Source: Cavia porcellus (Eukaryota; Chordata; Mammalia; Rodentia; Caviidae). Taken from it: a stretch of 64,000 nucleotides of DNA. Of this stretch, positions 24,650-34,400 are shown piece after piece; the stretch's first letter is position 1, and the number at the start of each line of letters is the position of its first letter. Below the pieces are notes generated by a model, which saw only the letters and a list, made by a program, of their open reading frames with translations, searched no databases and had not been told where the DNA came from. Location: contig NW_026947484.1 in NCBI RefSeq assembly GCF_034190915.1, positions 207,774,657 to 207,838,656 of the forward strand, given 5' to 3'. The position numbers and the translations under genes are program-made.

Positions 24650-25620
24650 ATAGCACATCTTGTTTTAAAGAGTAGCTGTTTAGGCCACATATGGCATTTT
24701 CCCTCCTTTTGCTTTACGTTTCCAACAGCTCGCTCTTGATATTCTGTGTGTTGTATCTGCTCTCTAGTCTCTGATTTCTCCTTTTCTTCCTTTGTGTTGA
24801 CCAATTTGTTCCTGCTGGTGTTACTTTGTTCCGCCTTTAGAGGTTTGTTGGTTGGCAAAGCCAGGGCTCTCCCCACTTGCCTTCTCTACTTCACATGGAC
24901 ATAGTATTTCGCATAATTAAAACGTTTATATCTTTAGATTCACTTCACACTTGCCTCTCCTGAGTGCGAGAATATGTTTCTTACATGACTACAGTTCTGT
25001 TTTCCAACTTTTTTCTACCAGAATCCTAAGTTTTGTTTTATTTCATTTGCTTGTTTTGTTTCTAAAGATCTTTGTGGGCTTTTTGGATTAGGAATTTCTC
25101 TGTTGATTTTATTTCATCTAGAACTTTCAAAAGATTTCATAGATTTAGGATTCCTAAGATTCCTCAATTTTCAGTTGTATTAATTGCCTAATCAGTTATG
25201 CTACAAATATTAATGCTCCCCATTTATCTCTGCCTCTGCATCTACCCAGAGAACAAATGAAATTTAGATTCAGATTTATTCACTTTTTCCATATATATAG
25301 TTTCCATTTCTGCTGTACCCATTTCAGTGGTATTTTTTTTATTTTCAGAATTTCCAATTCGATTCTTTTTTCATGTACATATATTTCAGTTTTCTGATAT
25401 AATGCTTTCTTTCATATTCCCCCCATTTTTTAAAAAAATGTGTTAATTCAGTATTTGAATGATGTGTGTGTTTCTGCTGTGTTGTTTGGTCTATTTTAAT
25501 TTCTATAATGCCTGGTTGTTTTGTTGAGCAGAGATATTATTCATATAAATTATAGATGCTAGAATTTTTCTATAAAGTGAATGGCTACAATCAATGTCTT
25601 AGAAAAGTTTACTGATTATT
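24650..25620 (-). mobile_element. Old L1/HAL1-like element, 5' part (continuation)
   Basis: Diverged antisense L1 sequence continues to the right of the inserted SINE. The clearest block is TTTTCAGAATTTCCAATTCG with TTCTTTTTTCATG after it near 25340, matching the antisense 'cagaatttccatttggttctttt' region of old L1M elements. With the segment from 22950 it gives roughly 2.5 kb of one element, though more than one L1 could be present. Confidence 0.55.
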
Positions 25621-25934
25621 TTTATTGGGGAGCCCTTTTCTGGTTTGCTGTTACTATGATCTATGAGTCTTCCACTTGGCATGATCCATAGCCTCTTACT
25701 TCCTTTCTAGAAGTTGTAGATCTAAAATTCTGCAAGTTATCCAAGGGCTCCCATCTTATAGGTCATAGGCTCCATTATCACAGGGCCAAGATACTGCAGT
25801 AACCTCTTCTCAGTCCTTCAGCTGTTTAGTTATACTGTTTCCTTACTTGGAAGGAGTTTACTTTTGTTTTGTTTTTTCCTAATATTTCACACTTAGGAAT
25901 TCTGTAAACATGTTACAATAAAAACAGGTGCATA

Positions 25935-26036
25935 GGGACTGGAGATTTAGCTCAGCGGCATAAGCGCCTGCTTCACAAGCAGGCAGTTGTGTGTTCGATC
26001 CCTGGTACCAATAAAAAGGAAAAAGACAAAAAAAAA
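25935..26036 (+). mobile_element. ID-like tRNA-derived SINE
   Basis: GGGACTGGAGATTTAGCTCA, GCGGCATAAGCGCCTGCTTC and a B box at GTTCGATCCCTGGTACC are followed by ATAAAAAGGAAAAAGACAAA and an A run. Similar short sequences flank it (AGGTGCATA at 25926 and AGATGCATA at 26037), a likely target-site duplication with one mismatch. Confidence 0.95.
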
Positions 26037-26045
26037 GATGCATAC

Positions 26046-28540
26046 ATTATCATCTCTATATTTCTTAATTTTTCTAATAATTTAGTCTGCTTGTGAATCC
26101 CAAACATCAGCTACTATGTCCATGAGGGTAAGAAATGTCTTTCTACACTGGACAAATGCCTTTACAAAGAAATTGGAAGATATGGAACATATATGATTTT
26201 TCCTTAACTTTGTTCCTCAAACTATGGAAAAGTTACTGAAGTATTAATTTTTCATTTTTGCAGGTTTAAAAATAGATGGCTTACATGAGTTAGACCTATT
26301 ATTATCTTTGTAAACATTTGTAGCATGATAATGCATTTTTTAAAATTTGCTTTGTTTCCTCTAATATATTAATGTTATTTTGCAATTTAATCTCTTCTTA
26401 AGTATATATTACAAGCTTCTAACTACACAAATTCCTAAAGAGAATCCAATATTATTGTTGTTATGGTGGTGATGGTGGTGGTCGTTACTGTTGTTATATA
26501 ATTATGTACTGTGTCCCAGTGCAGCTATCAAAGTTCCTGGAGGAAAGGACAGGAAGAGGATGGGAAAACAAAGAAAAGAAACAAAAGCTGAAGGCAGGGG
26601 GAACTTTCTCCTGTTGAGAGAAAAGGAATTGCTCAACCACCATAGCACATTTATTTACACATTCAGGAGAATGACGCCAATTTCAACTCCTCTGCCTAGC
26701 AACATATTGGCCTGGCTGGCCTGATTGTGCTGACATTTTGGAGCTGGAACAGCTTATTTGCATGGCCCACTTTTGGTTCTCCATGTTCTGATGTTCCCAG
26801 GGCTGACCTTGCTTTTAACCCACACATGTGATCTATCTCCAGCTTCACTGACTTCCTACATTGCGCTTTTTTTGTTTTTAGTTGCAGGTAATGGGTGGTC
26901 AGTTAAAGTTAAGAGTGTTTGGAGAAATCTATAGGAGACTTGCACTTTTGAACCCTTTTCATTTTGAGCAAACTTACTCTTTTATGCTAAAGACTTTTCA
27001 GTGCAAGAATTTTAAGTCCCTGTATTCTGCAATTTAATGTTATACATTCCATTATTCCATACCATTAGTCAGTTACCAGTGAAGCTGGCAACTGTCTGAA
27101 GGTGTTATTGATTTGAGTTGCTTTAATAACTAACATTACTAATTACTAACTAATTACTAATTACTAACATTACTAACATTACCATAGCATTGTTCTACAC
27201 ATTTTGTGGTTATACATTTCTGTTGGATACCAAAGACAAGGTTAAAGTGAGACTCACATTAATTACAATTGATCTCTTGCTATCGATCAAGATCAGTTAA
27301 GGCTCCTCAGGAATTGCCTTGGCACTATGCACAGCACCTCTTAATACTTTTGTCACTGTCAGCCATCTGGAAGAGTCATAGCCATTGCTTGACCAAGTTA
27401 ATTTCTATGAAAGCTTAAGAAATATTTTTTCTCTTAGGGACACTTGTTAGGCACACTACATATCATGGATCACTTTCCTTTGTGGTACCACAGTCTCCTG
27501 GTCAGAAGACCAGGGACTCAGTGAGTAATAGGATGCCACAGCAGAGGTTTTCTCACTTCCTGGGTCCTCATTGACCTTAATGAGCTGGTGTCAAAACACT
27601 AGCTGTTCTTTTAGTCCATCTATCTTTCTGGTTTTTGGTCTTCATCCTCAGTTGTTTAAAATCCAGAAAAAAATGATTGTTAATAGTATAGAATAGTAGA
27701 GACAGTAAGCTTAACATTATTATCTTATAAGTATCAAACACCTTAAAACATAAAATGGAACCATTATTTTCTACTAACCATGAATATTTTAACATTTGAA
27801 TACCTATAGAATGTTAGGAAACAGTTACATATTTTACATAGAAAATTATAAATTTAAACTGTATGCAACATTGTAGCATGATGATCAGGATAACATTTTG
27901 TAACACACCTGAATTTCCATTTTAACATAAAATAGCCCTTTTAGTCAGTCATCCCTATCAAATGCATAAGAATATCTAACTAGTTTACATTTAGTTAGAT
28001 GTACATCACATGAGTTTTTGTTAAAAGCAGAGGTCTGAATTTGAAAGAAAAGTCTAACACCATACACAATTCCTGCACTACATTTTGGAGGACATGTATA
28101 TCTGGAGGAATGAATAGATTTGATATACTATGAACTTAATAATAATCATCACAGCCATATGAAAACCTCTGTACCACAGCATCTTTAAATCAAAAACCTT
28201 ATAGTCTGGAAAAATCCTTTTGATGATGACTAACATAAGTATATCACAATAATATATTTTAATAACAATTATTGGAGCATTTCCAATAAATGGAACTATT
28301 ATGGAGATTACTGGGGCCTCCCATTTGTGAACAAGAACTGGTTAAACTTATTCCAGGCAGCTGATTTTTTTATTCATCAATTGAAATTCTGGCCAGTGAT
28401 CTCCTCCCACCCTGAAGGAATTTTGTTTAAAATCTTAAATTTTTGATAACTTATGAAAACCTAATTTTGATATGATGTTTACCAGCTGGAAATCCAGACG
28501 GAAGCTTAATTTTAAACTATAACCCAAATTAAATTATGAA
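26046..28540. other. Unassigned DNA with a short tandem repeat
   Basis: No exon was supported. The moderately GC-rich stretch 26500-26860 has a 77-codon open frame with no recognisable domain and could be an old LTR or simply unique sequence. A short tandem array lies at 27125-27182. Confidence 0.4.
27125..27182. repeat. Short tandem array of TAACTAATTAC-like units
   Basis: Imperfect copies of TTACTAA(C/T) units, such as ACTAATTACTAACTAATTAC and TAACATTACTAACATTACC, follow one another over about 58 bp. Two unit variants alternate. Confidence 0.85.
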
Positions 28541-28542
28541 AA

Positions 28543-28648
28543 AGTGCTGTAGATTTAGCTCAGCAACATAGCACTTGTGTGCCAGGCATGAGGTTGTGAA
28601 TTTGATTCCTTATTACAATCAATAAATTAATTAATAAATAATGAGCAA
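28543..28648 (+). mobile_element. ID-like tRNA-derived SINE, diverged
   Basis: GTGCTGTAGATTTAGCTCAG, a degenerate anticodon-loop region and a weak B box (GTGAATTTGATTCC) are followed by a (AATAAATT)n tail. It is older than the copies with the GATAAAAA tail. Confidence 0.8.
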
Positions 28649-28989
28649 ATGATCCAAAATTGCAAAACAAAAAAGGACCAATTGTTGAATTCAAATAAAA
28701 ACAGTTGCTAACTTATTGGACAGATGGACATAGCTAAATAGACTAGACAAACAGAGAGATATCTTTAAAATAATCAGAGTAACCTCAAATATATTTTTGA
28801 GCAAATTGAACTGCAATAACTTCTTACAATTGGAGAATGTATAAGTAAATTTACAGAAGTAAAATTATAGAATTTTAGTTAGATTTTGTTGTAGATAAAT
28901 TATCAGATTTCTTTAGAAGAATTTGGAATGAATAATATGTTTAATCTATAATCAGTATATAGTTTTGTATTTTATTTTGCATTAAAAAT

Positions 28990-29712
28990 ACCAGTAACTA
29001 ATGAACATAGGTGCAACAATTCTTAATAAAATGTTGGCAATCAGATTGCAGCAAATCATCAAGAAGATTGTATACCACAATAAAGTGAGATTTATCCCAA
29101 GAATGCAGGGATGGTTCAACATACATAAATCAATAAATGTAATCCACCATATCAATGGAGCCAAAAATAAGAATCCCATGATCATTTCTATAAATGCAGA
29201 AAAAGCTTTTGATAAGGTCCAACACTTATTCATGGTAAGAACTTCACAGAATATTGAAATATATGGTTCTACCTTAATATGGTAAAGGTCATCTATAAGA
29301 AACCAACAGCCAGCTTCATATTAAATGGCCAAAACTGAAAGCCTTTACCCTAAAATCAGGAACAAGACAAGGATGTCCATTATCACCAACTCTTGTTCAA
29401 CATAGTGCTGGAAATACTAGTCAGAGCAATTAGACAAGAGAGAGAAATAAAAGGAGTAAGGATAGGAAAAGAGGAAGTTAAATTATCATTTTTTGCAGAT
29501 CACATGATACTTTACATAGAAGATCTCCAAAACTCCATTGAAAGACTCCTAGGTATAATAAATAAATTCAGTAATGTAGCTGGATACAAAGTCAACACTC
29601 AAAAATCAATAGCATTCCTATACACTAACAACAAAATCATTGAGAGAGAAATAAAAGAAGCCACACCATTCAAAATAGCATCCAAAACATGAAATACTTA
29701 GGAATCAATACC
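28990..29712 (+). pseudogene. L1 ORF2 reverse transcriptase fragment, inactive
   Basis: Two plus-strand open frames give diagnostic L1 ORF2p reverse transcriptase blocks. The first (29001-29285) contains [12 protein letters not shown], then [15 protein letters not shown], the RT motif A region. After a frameshift, the [15 protein letters not shown] coding region spans about 29355-29390. The second frame (29393-29692) contains [41 protein letters not shown] and PFKIASK. The motif C box, normally FADD, reads FADH at 29492-29503, so the second catalytic Asp is lost. The endonuclease domain and C-terminal region are absent. L1 ORF2p normally nicks target DNA and reverse-transcribes its own RNA; this copy cannot. 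Confidence 0.95.
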
Positions 29713-29889
29713 ATCTCAGAGCTGCTGTCTGAGCTATAGCACACCTAATGTTTGGCAGGGCTGTGGCAACCCCCACTGGAAGTTTTCTGGAGTATGTTGG
29801 CTTTCTATTAGTTTTGAATTTAGTATTTTATATTTAGAGTTATGAGTATTTCATTATTTTGCTTAGATTATATATCCTGTCTGACTTTG

Positions 29890-30890
29890 TTATTAATGTT
29901 TACTTAGTTTTAAACTTTTGGAAAAGTGCATTATCTTATGTGCAAAAGAAAAAAAATACTTTTCCATGATAGTCAAAAATCAACCATACCCCATTTGTTT
30001 AGTTTTACAGTTGCTTATTTTTTGTCATGTGGTATAAGGGTACAATTTCATTCCTTTGTAGGCATATATTTAGTATTTCCAATAACATTTATTGTTGAGG
30101 GTATTCTTTCTCCATTACACTTTCTCAGTGCCATTGACAAATGCTACATAACACACACATAAGCAAGCTCAATATCTATAAATATATAGATTTGTCATTG
30201 TTATCCTTAGGATTTCCACATATATATTATCTATAGATACATATTTAGATTTTTCAGTTGTTACATAGTGATATATACCACATATACTGTATGCTATATA
30301 TAATATACATATATGCATACATACATAAATATTTTTTATTTCTATGTTTTCTATTCTGTTCCATTGATAAATGTGTCCAGTTTTGGTTAGCACAGTTTCT
30401 TTATTTGAAATGAGAAATTTAATGCCTCAAGTTTTCTTTTGTTCAGACTGTTTTAGTTACACAAATAAGCACAAACATATTTCTATGTGGTTTTTTTCAC
30501 ACAAGCTTTTGAACTTTTCCTATTTTTTGTTCAAAGTCTCACTAAAAACATGACAGATATCTCATTAACTCTCAATGTTTTCATGAGTAATACATAAATT
30601 TTAATAATATTGAATCATCTGATCCATGAACATGAGACATTTTCCCATGTATTTCACAAGTATTTCTTTGGGTTTTTTAACATCTTATAGTTTTCAGTAT
30701 ACAGATATTTAAACTTCTATGTTTACAATTAAGTATTTGGCACTGTTTGAAGACTCAAACAGGAATGGAATTTTTTAAAATTTCTGTTTCACATGGTTCT
30801 TTGTTAGTATAGAGTAACACAATTGATTTACTAAATTGATTTTTCTACTTATGTGTATTTCAGATTTTCTACAAATGTAAAATTTGCAGA
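29890..30890 (-). mobile_element. L1 ORF2 middle part, antisense
   Basis: Antisense L1 blocks are seen in order. GTGGTATAAGGGTACAATTT and TTTCATTCCTTTG come first, then AACATTTATTGTTGAGGGTA, TATTCTGTTCCATTGATAAA, a GATCCATGAACATGAGACAT block and CATCTTATAGTTTTCAGTAT, and finally TTCTTTGTTAGTATAGAG. The last block overlaps the region also present in the plus-strand fragment at 29600. This must therefore be a second L1 copy or a rearranged duplicate, not a simple inversion of one copy. Many indels are present. Confidence 0.85.
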
Positions 30891-30920
30891 CAATTTCATG
30901 AATTTTTATTAGGATATATT

Positions 30921-31078
30921 TTGTTTAAGTTTCTGCAAAGCAAAGGAAACAATCAACAAATTGAGAAGTCAGTCTCAAGAATGAGAGAAAATACCATATA
31001 ACTGATAAGAATATAGGTTAGTGAGCTCATACATCTCAGTGACAAAAAAATAGAATAATACATAGATGGACAGATGAC

Positions 31079-31121
<43 letters not shown>

Positions 31122-32030
31122 AAAATGGAGGAAAATCTAGCAAATGTTTTTCTGAAACTGCCATACAAATGAACAACAGACACATGAAAAGTTTCTCAGA
31201 AGCATAATTCTCAGGGAAGTATAAATCAAAGCCACAATAAGATACCATTAATTCCTGTTAGGATGGCTATTTTTAAAGCTCAAAAGATAACAACATTACA
31301 GATGTAAAGATGAGAAAATTTTTGGTCTCTTCCATTGATGGGAATGTACATATTTTTACAGGCATAGTACAATTATCATATTATCCAGCTATTTATATCC
31401 CTCTATATATCTAAATTATCAGAATTTGTAAGTCAAAAAAAATATCTGCACTGCAGTGTTTGTTGTAATATGATTTGCAATAGTCAAGATAAAAGTCAAC
31501 CTATATGCTCATGAACAGACAAATGGATAAAGCAAATGTGTTTTACATTATAGTATAATAGAACACTTTTCAGCTGTTATAAAGAAGAAACTCTGGACAA
31601 CTGTAACAACATGAATGACATGTTGACATGTAAAGAAAACAAGCCAGACATAGAAAGTAAAATATCATATTATTTCACTTATGTTTGAAAGCTGACAGTG
31701 AAGCTCATAGATATGGAGTAGATTTACCTGAGCCTTGGATAAGTGGGAAAATGTTATCCAGAATAAATAAAAATAGAGTGGTTCCATAGAAAAAATAAGT
31801 TTGGGAGATCTATTATACAATATGATAGTTACAGCTAATAACAACCTATTGTAAATTTAAAAATGGTAGACTAGATTTTAAATGTTTTCACCACAGAGAA
31901 ATTATAAATATAAAGATAATAAATATTTTAGATAACTTGATTTGACATTCTGTAAATGTGTAAATATATCAAAACATCCTGTTTTACATAAAAAGTTACA
32001 ATCTTTATTTGTCAAATAAAACTAAAGAAA
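30921..32030 (+). mobile_element. L1 ORF2 3' end and 3' UTR
   Basis: AAGCAAAGGAAACAATCAAC marks the ORF2 C-terminal coding region. GACACATGAAAAG, a GATATCTGC-like block (AATATCTGCACTGCAGTGTT), ACAGACAAATGGATAAAGC and a 3' UTR ending near GTCAAATAAAACTAAAGAAA follow in the expected order of L1M elements. A (GATA)n array interrupts it at 31077-31120, within the region between the ORF2 blocks. Stops are frequent. Confidence 0.9.
31077..31120. repeat. (GATA)n microsatellite inside an L1
   Basis: About eleven ATAG/GATA units. Open frames through it encode a meaningless SIYL repeat. Confidence 0.97.
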
Positions 32031-32084
32031 ACATGCAGAAAGATGGTAAATTTATATGTACATATATATATTTATATGCACATG

Positions 32085-32570
32085 AGGTTTATTAGTCAGC
32101 CTTGAGAAGAAAGAAGTCCATATGCATGCAGTGAGCAAACTTGCAGGCAACCTGGCAAATAAAGCAAGACAAACACAGAAAGACAAACATTGCATGTATC
32201 ACGTATTGTCAACCCAGAGAAAAGATAAGCTCAGTAACACTGAGTAAAATGGTGATTACCAGAGACTGGCTTTTAGGGGGAAATGAAAATTGGTAGTAAA
32301 AAATGTAAAAACTTTGAGTTATAAGATGCATAGATCCTGTGTATTCCAATGCATAGTATGGAGACTCTAAGTAATGTAAGACGTGGTATACCTGAGATTC
32401 TCTAAAAGAGTAGGTAGCATGTGTTTTTACCATGAGGGTAATTAATTATATGAGGAGACAGTTATTTTTCATTATGTGTATGTATACAAAAATATCATAT
32501 TGTATATCTAACTATATGCAATTTTATGTCAGCCATACATCAACAAAACTCAAAACTGTAAAACATCTAC
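32085..32570 (+). mobile_element. Second L1 3' end, head-to-tail with the first
   Basis: Blocks of an L1 3' end recur directly after the previous L1 tail. They include CAGCCTTGAGAAGAAAGAAG, AGACAAACACAGAAAGACAA, GTGATTACCAGAGACTGGCT, ACTTTGAGTTATAAGATGCA and a final CATACATCAACAAAACTCAA. It is truncated on its 5' side. Two different L1 3' UTRs in tandem show independent insertions at nearly the same place. Confidence 0.85.
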
Positions 32571-32704
32571 TCCTGCTTCAGTTCTTAATGTTTTTTTTCT
32601 ATTATTTTTTACATAAAAACTTACATACATTTTTTTGTCTATACCATGTGAGTTTTCGCTGCTATTGAGTATAGTATTGTTGTGGTTTTTTAAATCTCCT
32701 GTGT

Positions 32705-33050
32705 TATATACTGTCTTCATCTGTGTTCTGCTAATGTAACAGAATATCAAAACTTTGGTAATTTATTGAGAGCATAATTATATTGGCTCTGACTGCTGAG
32801 AAAGTGAAGAACTGACATTTGATGAAGTAATTCCAATGTGCATCTCTCCACAGAAAATAAACAAAACAGGTTGAGAAAGGGCACATGGGGGATTTTTCAT
32901 TTATAAAGAACTCACTCCCAGGATAATATGTGTCAGTACAGACACCTCATAACACTGTCATCTCCAAAAGTGTCCACCTATTAATACTGTTAAGATGGCA
33001 ACTACATCTCAGCATAAGTTTAGAAGGAGACAACAGATCACACATTCGTG
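32705..33050 (-). mobile_element. MST/THE1-like MaLR LTR
   Basis: The plus strand shows the reverse of a MaLR LTR. CTGCTAATGTAACAGAATAT and TTTGGTAATTTATTGAGAG come first, then ATAAAGAACTCACTCCCAGG and an AGATGGCAACTAC...ATCTCAGCATAAGTTTAGAA block. The order matches an antisense MST/THE1/MLT1-type LTR. Confidence 0.75.
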
Positions 33051-33130
33051 TTCTCCTTTTAAGTGACATGAAAACACACATCTGCAACTTCTTTTTTAGT
33101 TTTTTTTTTTTTATCAGCCTTTTCAAGGGG

Positions 33131-33545
33131 TCAAAATGACTGAATAGAGGCACCTAGCACTCACCTTTTCCACAAAGAATCAAGCATCAAGTGTATAGCT
33201 ACATTTAGAGGTGAGACCTTGGGAGAAGACTGAGAATCATTAAGAAGGAAACTGTAGCCTGTAAGTGTTGGAAAGCTGAGAGAGTAGCATGAGAAGAGAA
33301 ACAAACACCCCAACATCTGCACACAGCTGGGCTGGGGGCAAGTCTCAGCAACTTCTGTCTGAGCAGTGCCAACGCTGGCAGTCCCAGCTACAGAAGCTTC
33401 ACACCTCCTTAAAGCCTTGCAGAATATGTAGAGACATTACCTGAAGTCTACACAGTAGCCTTATCTTGAAAAATTATCTGGCATCATCTCCCAAATGAGC
33501 ACCCAGGGTGCTATAGCAAGGATTGAGATACTGTCTAAATTCGGA
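33131..33545 (+). mobile_element. L1M 5' UTR fragment
   Basis: TCAAAATGACTGAATAGAGG, CACTCACCTTTTCCACAAAG, CAAGTGTATAGCTACATTTA and GTGAGACCTTGGGAGAAGAC match the 5' UTR of old L1M elements in order. Only the 5' UTR is seen; ORF1 does not follow intact. Confidence 0.75.
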
Positions 33546-33559
33546 CAGCTTGAAGGTCA

Positions 33560-34400
33560 GAAACTCTTGCATATTTTTATTAGCCTGTTTTTAACATCCT
33601 GTTTATGTTCCTCGTATTGAGTTGGTACATGAACATTACATGTCTCAATTCCCTCTTTCCATTCCCTTTCCCCATCTCTGACAGTGTGGCTTTCAAATAT
33701 CTGTTTGTGTTGTTAGTGATTTTCATTTCTTCTGATATTTTCCACGTCCTTACTTAACATTTTCTCTCTGATATACATCACCATGAGAAATGTTTTTAAG
33801 TCTCTTCTTGAGATTTGTTATTTTGGGGCATTTCTTGTTAATATTTTTCCTAAATTTCATTTCATAATTCTTAATGTTACTTTGCTATATATAAGGTCAT
33901 GATTATTATATACTTATGATATATTATCTTATCATTAGTGTATGTCAACCTTTCCTTTTTGTTTTTCATTTTGCTTTCTAGTATTTGTAATGTTATATTA
34001 AGTTAAATTTTATTTGATTCAGCTTTAATAAGCTCCTTTTCAGTCTTTCTATTATTATATTTTAGGTTTGTACCTGGAAAGAAGCAAACAGATCAATATT
34101 TTGAATCAGATTTTCTGTCTATTGATGAGGGAATTTAATATATTTAAACTTATTGTGATTCTGAAATGTTCTTAGTAAGTTATATAGCTTTGTTTTGTAA
34201 CTTCTGCTTAACATAATTTCCCTTGACTCTGCATTGAGCTTACTGTGTCTTATTTATCCAAATTTATTATGTATTAGTTTGGATGCTGAGCATTTTATTT
34301 ATGTTCTTCAGTAAATATTTGTATATATGCAATTTATGACTCAGAAAATATCCTTTGTGAACATTTCCAGGTTCTCTTGCAGCCATTTAAACCCAATAAT
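33560..34400 (-). mobile_element. Probable antisense old L1/HAL1 sequence
   Basis: The T-rich plus strand with ATTTTCTCTCTGATATACAT and GTCTATTGATGAGGGAATTT has the look of antisense L1M sequence. Divergence is too high for a firm assignment or for boundaries. Confidence 0.35.

Noticed and set aside
31077..31120. CRISPR-like or coding repeat
   Set aside because: It is a simple (GATA)n array with no spacers; the SIYL repeat frames are artefacts. The same applies to 37318-37362 and 48083-48128.
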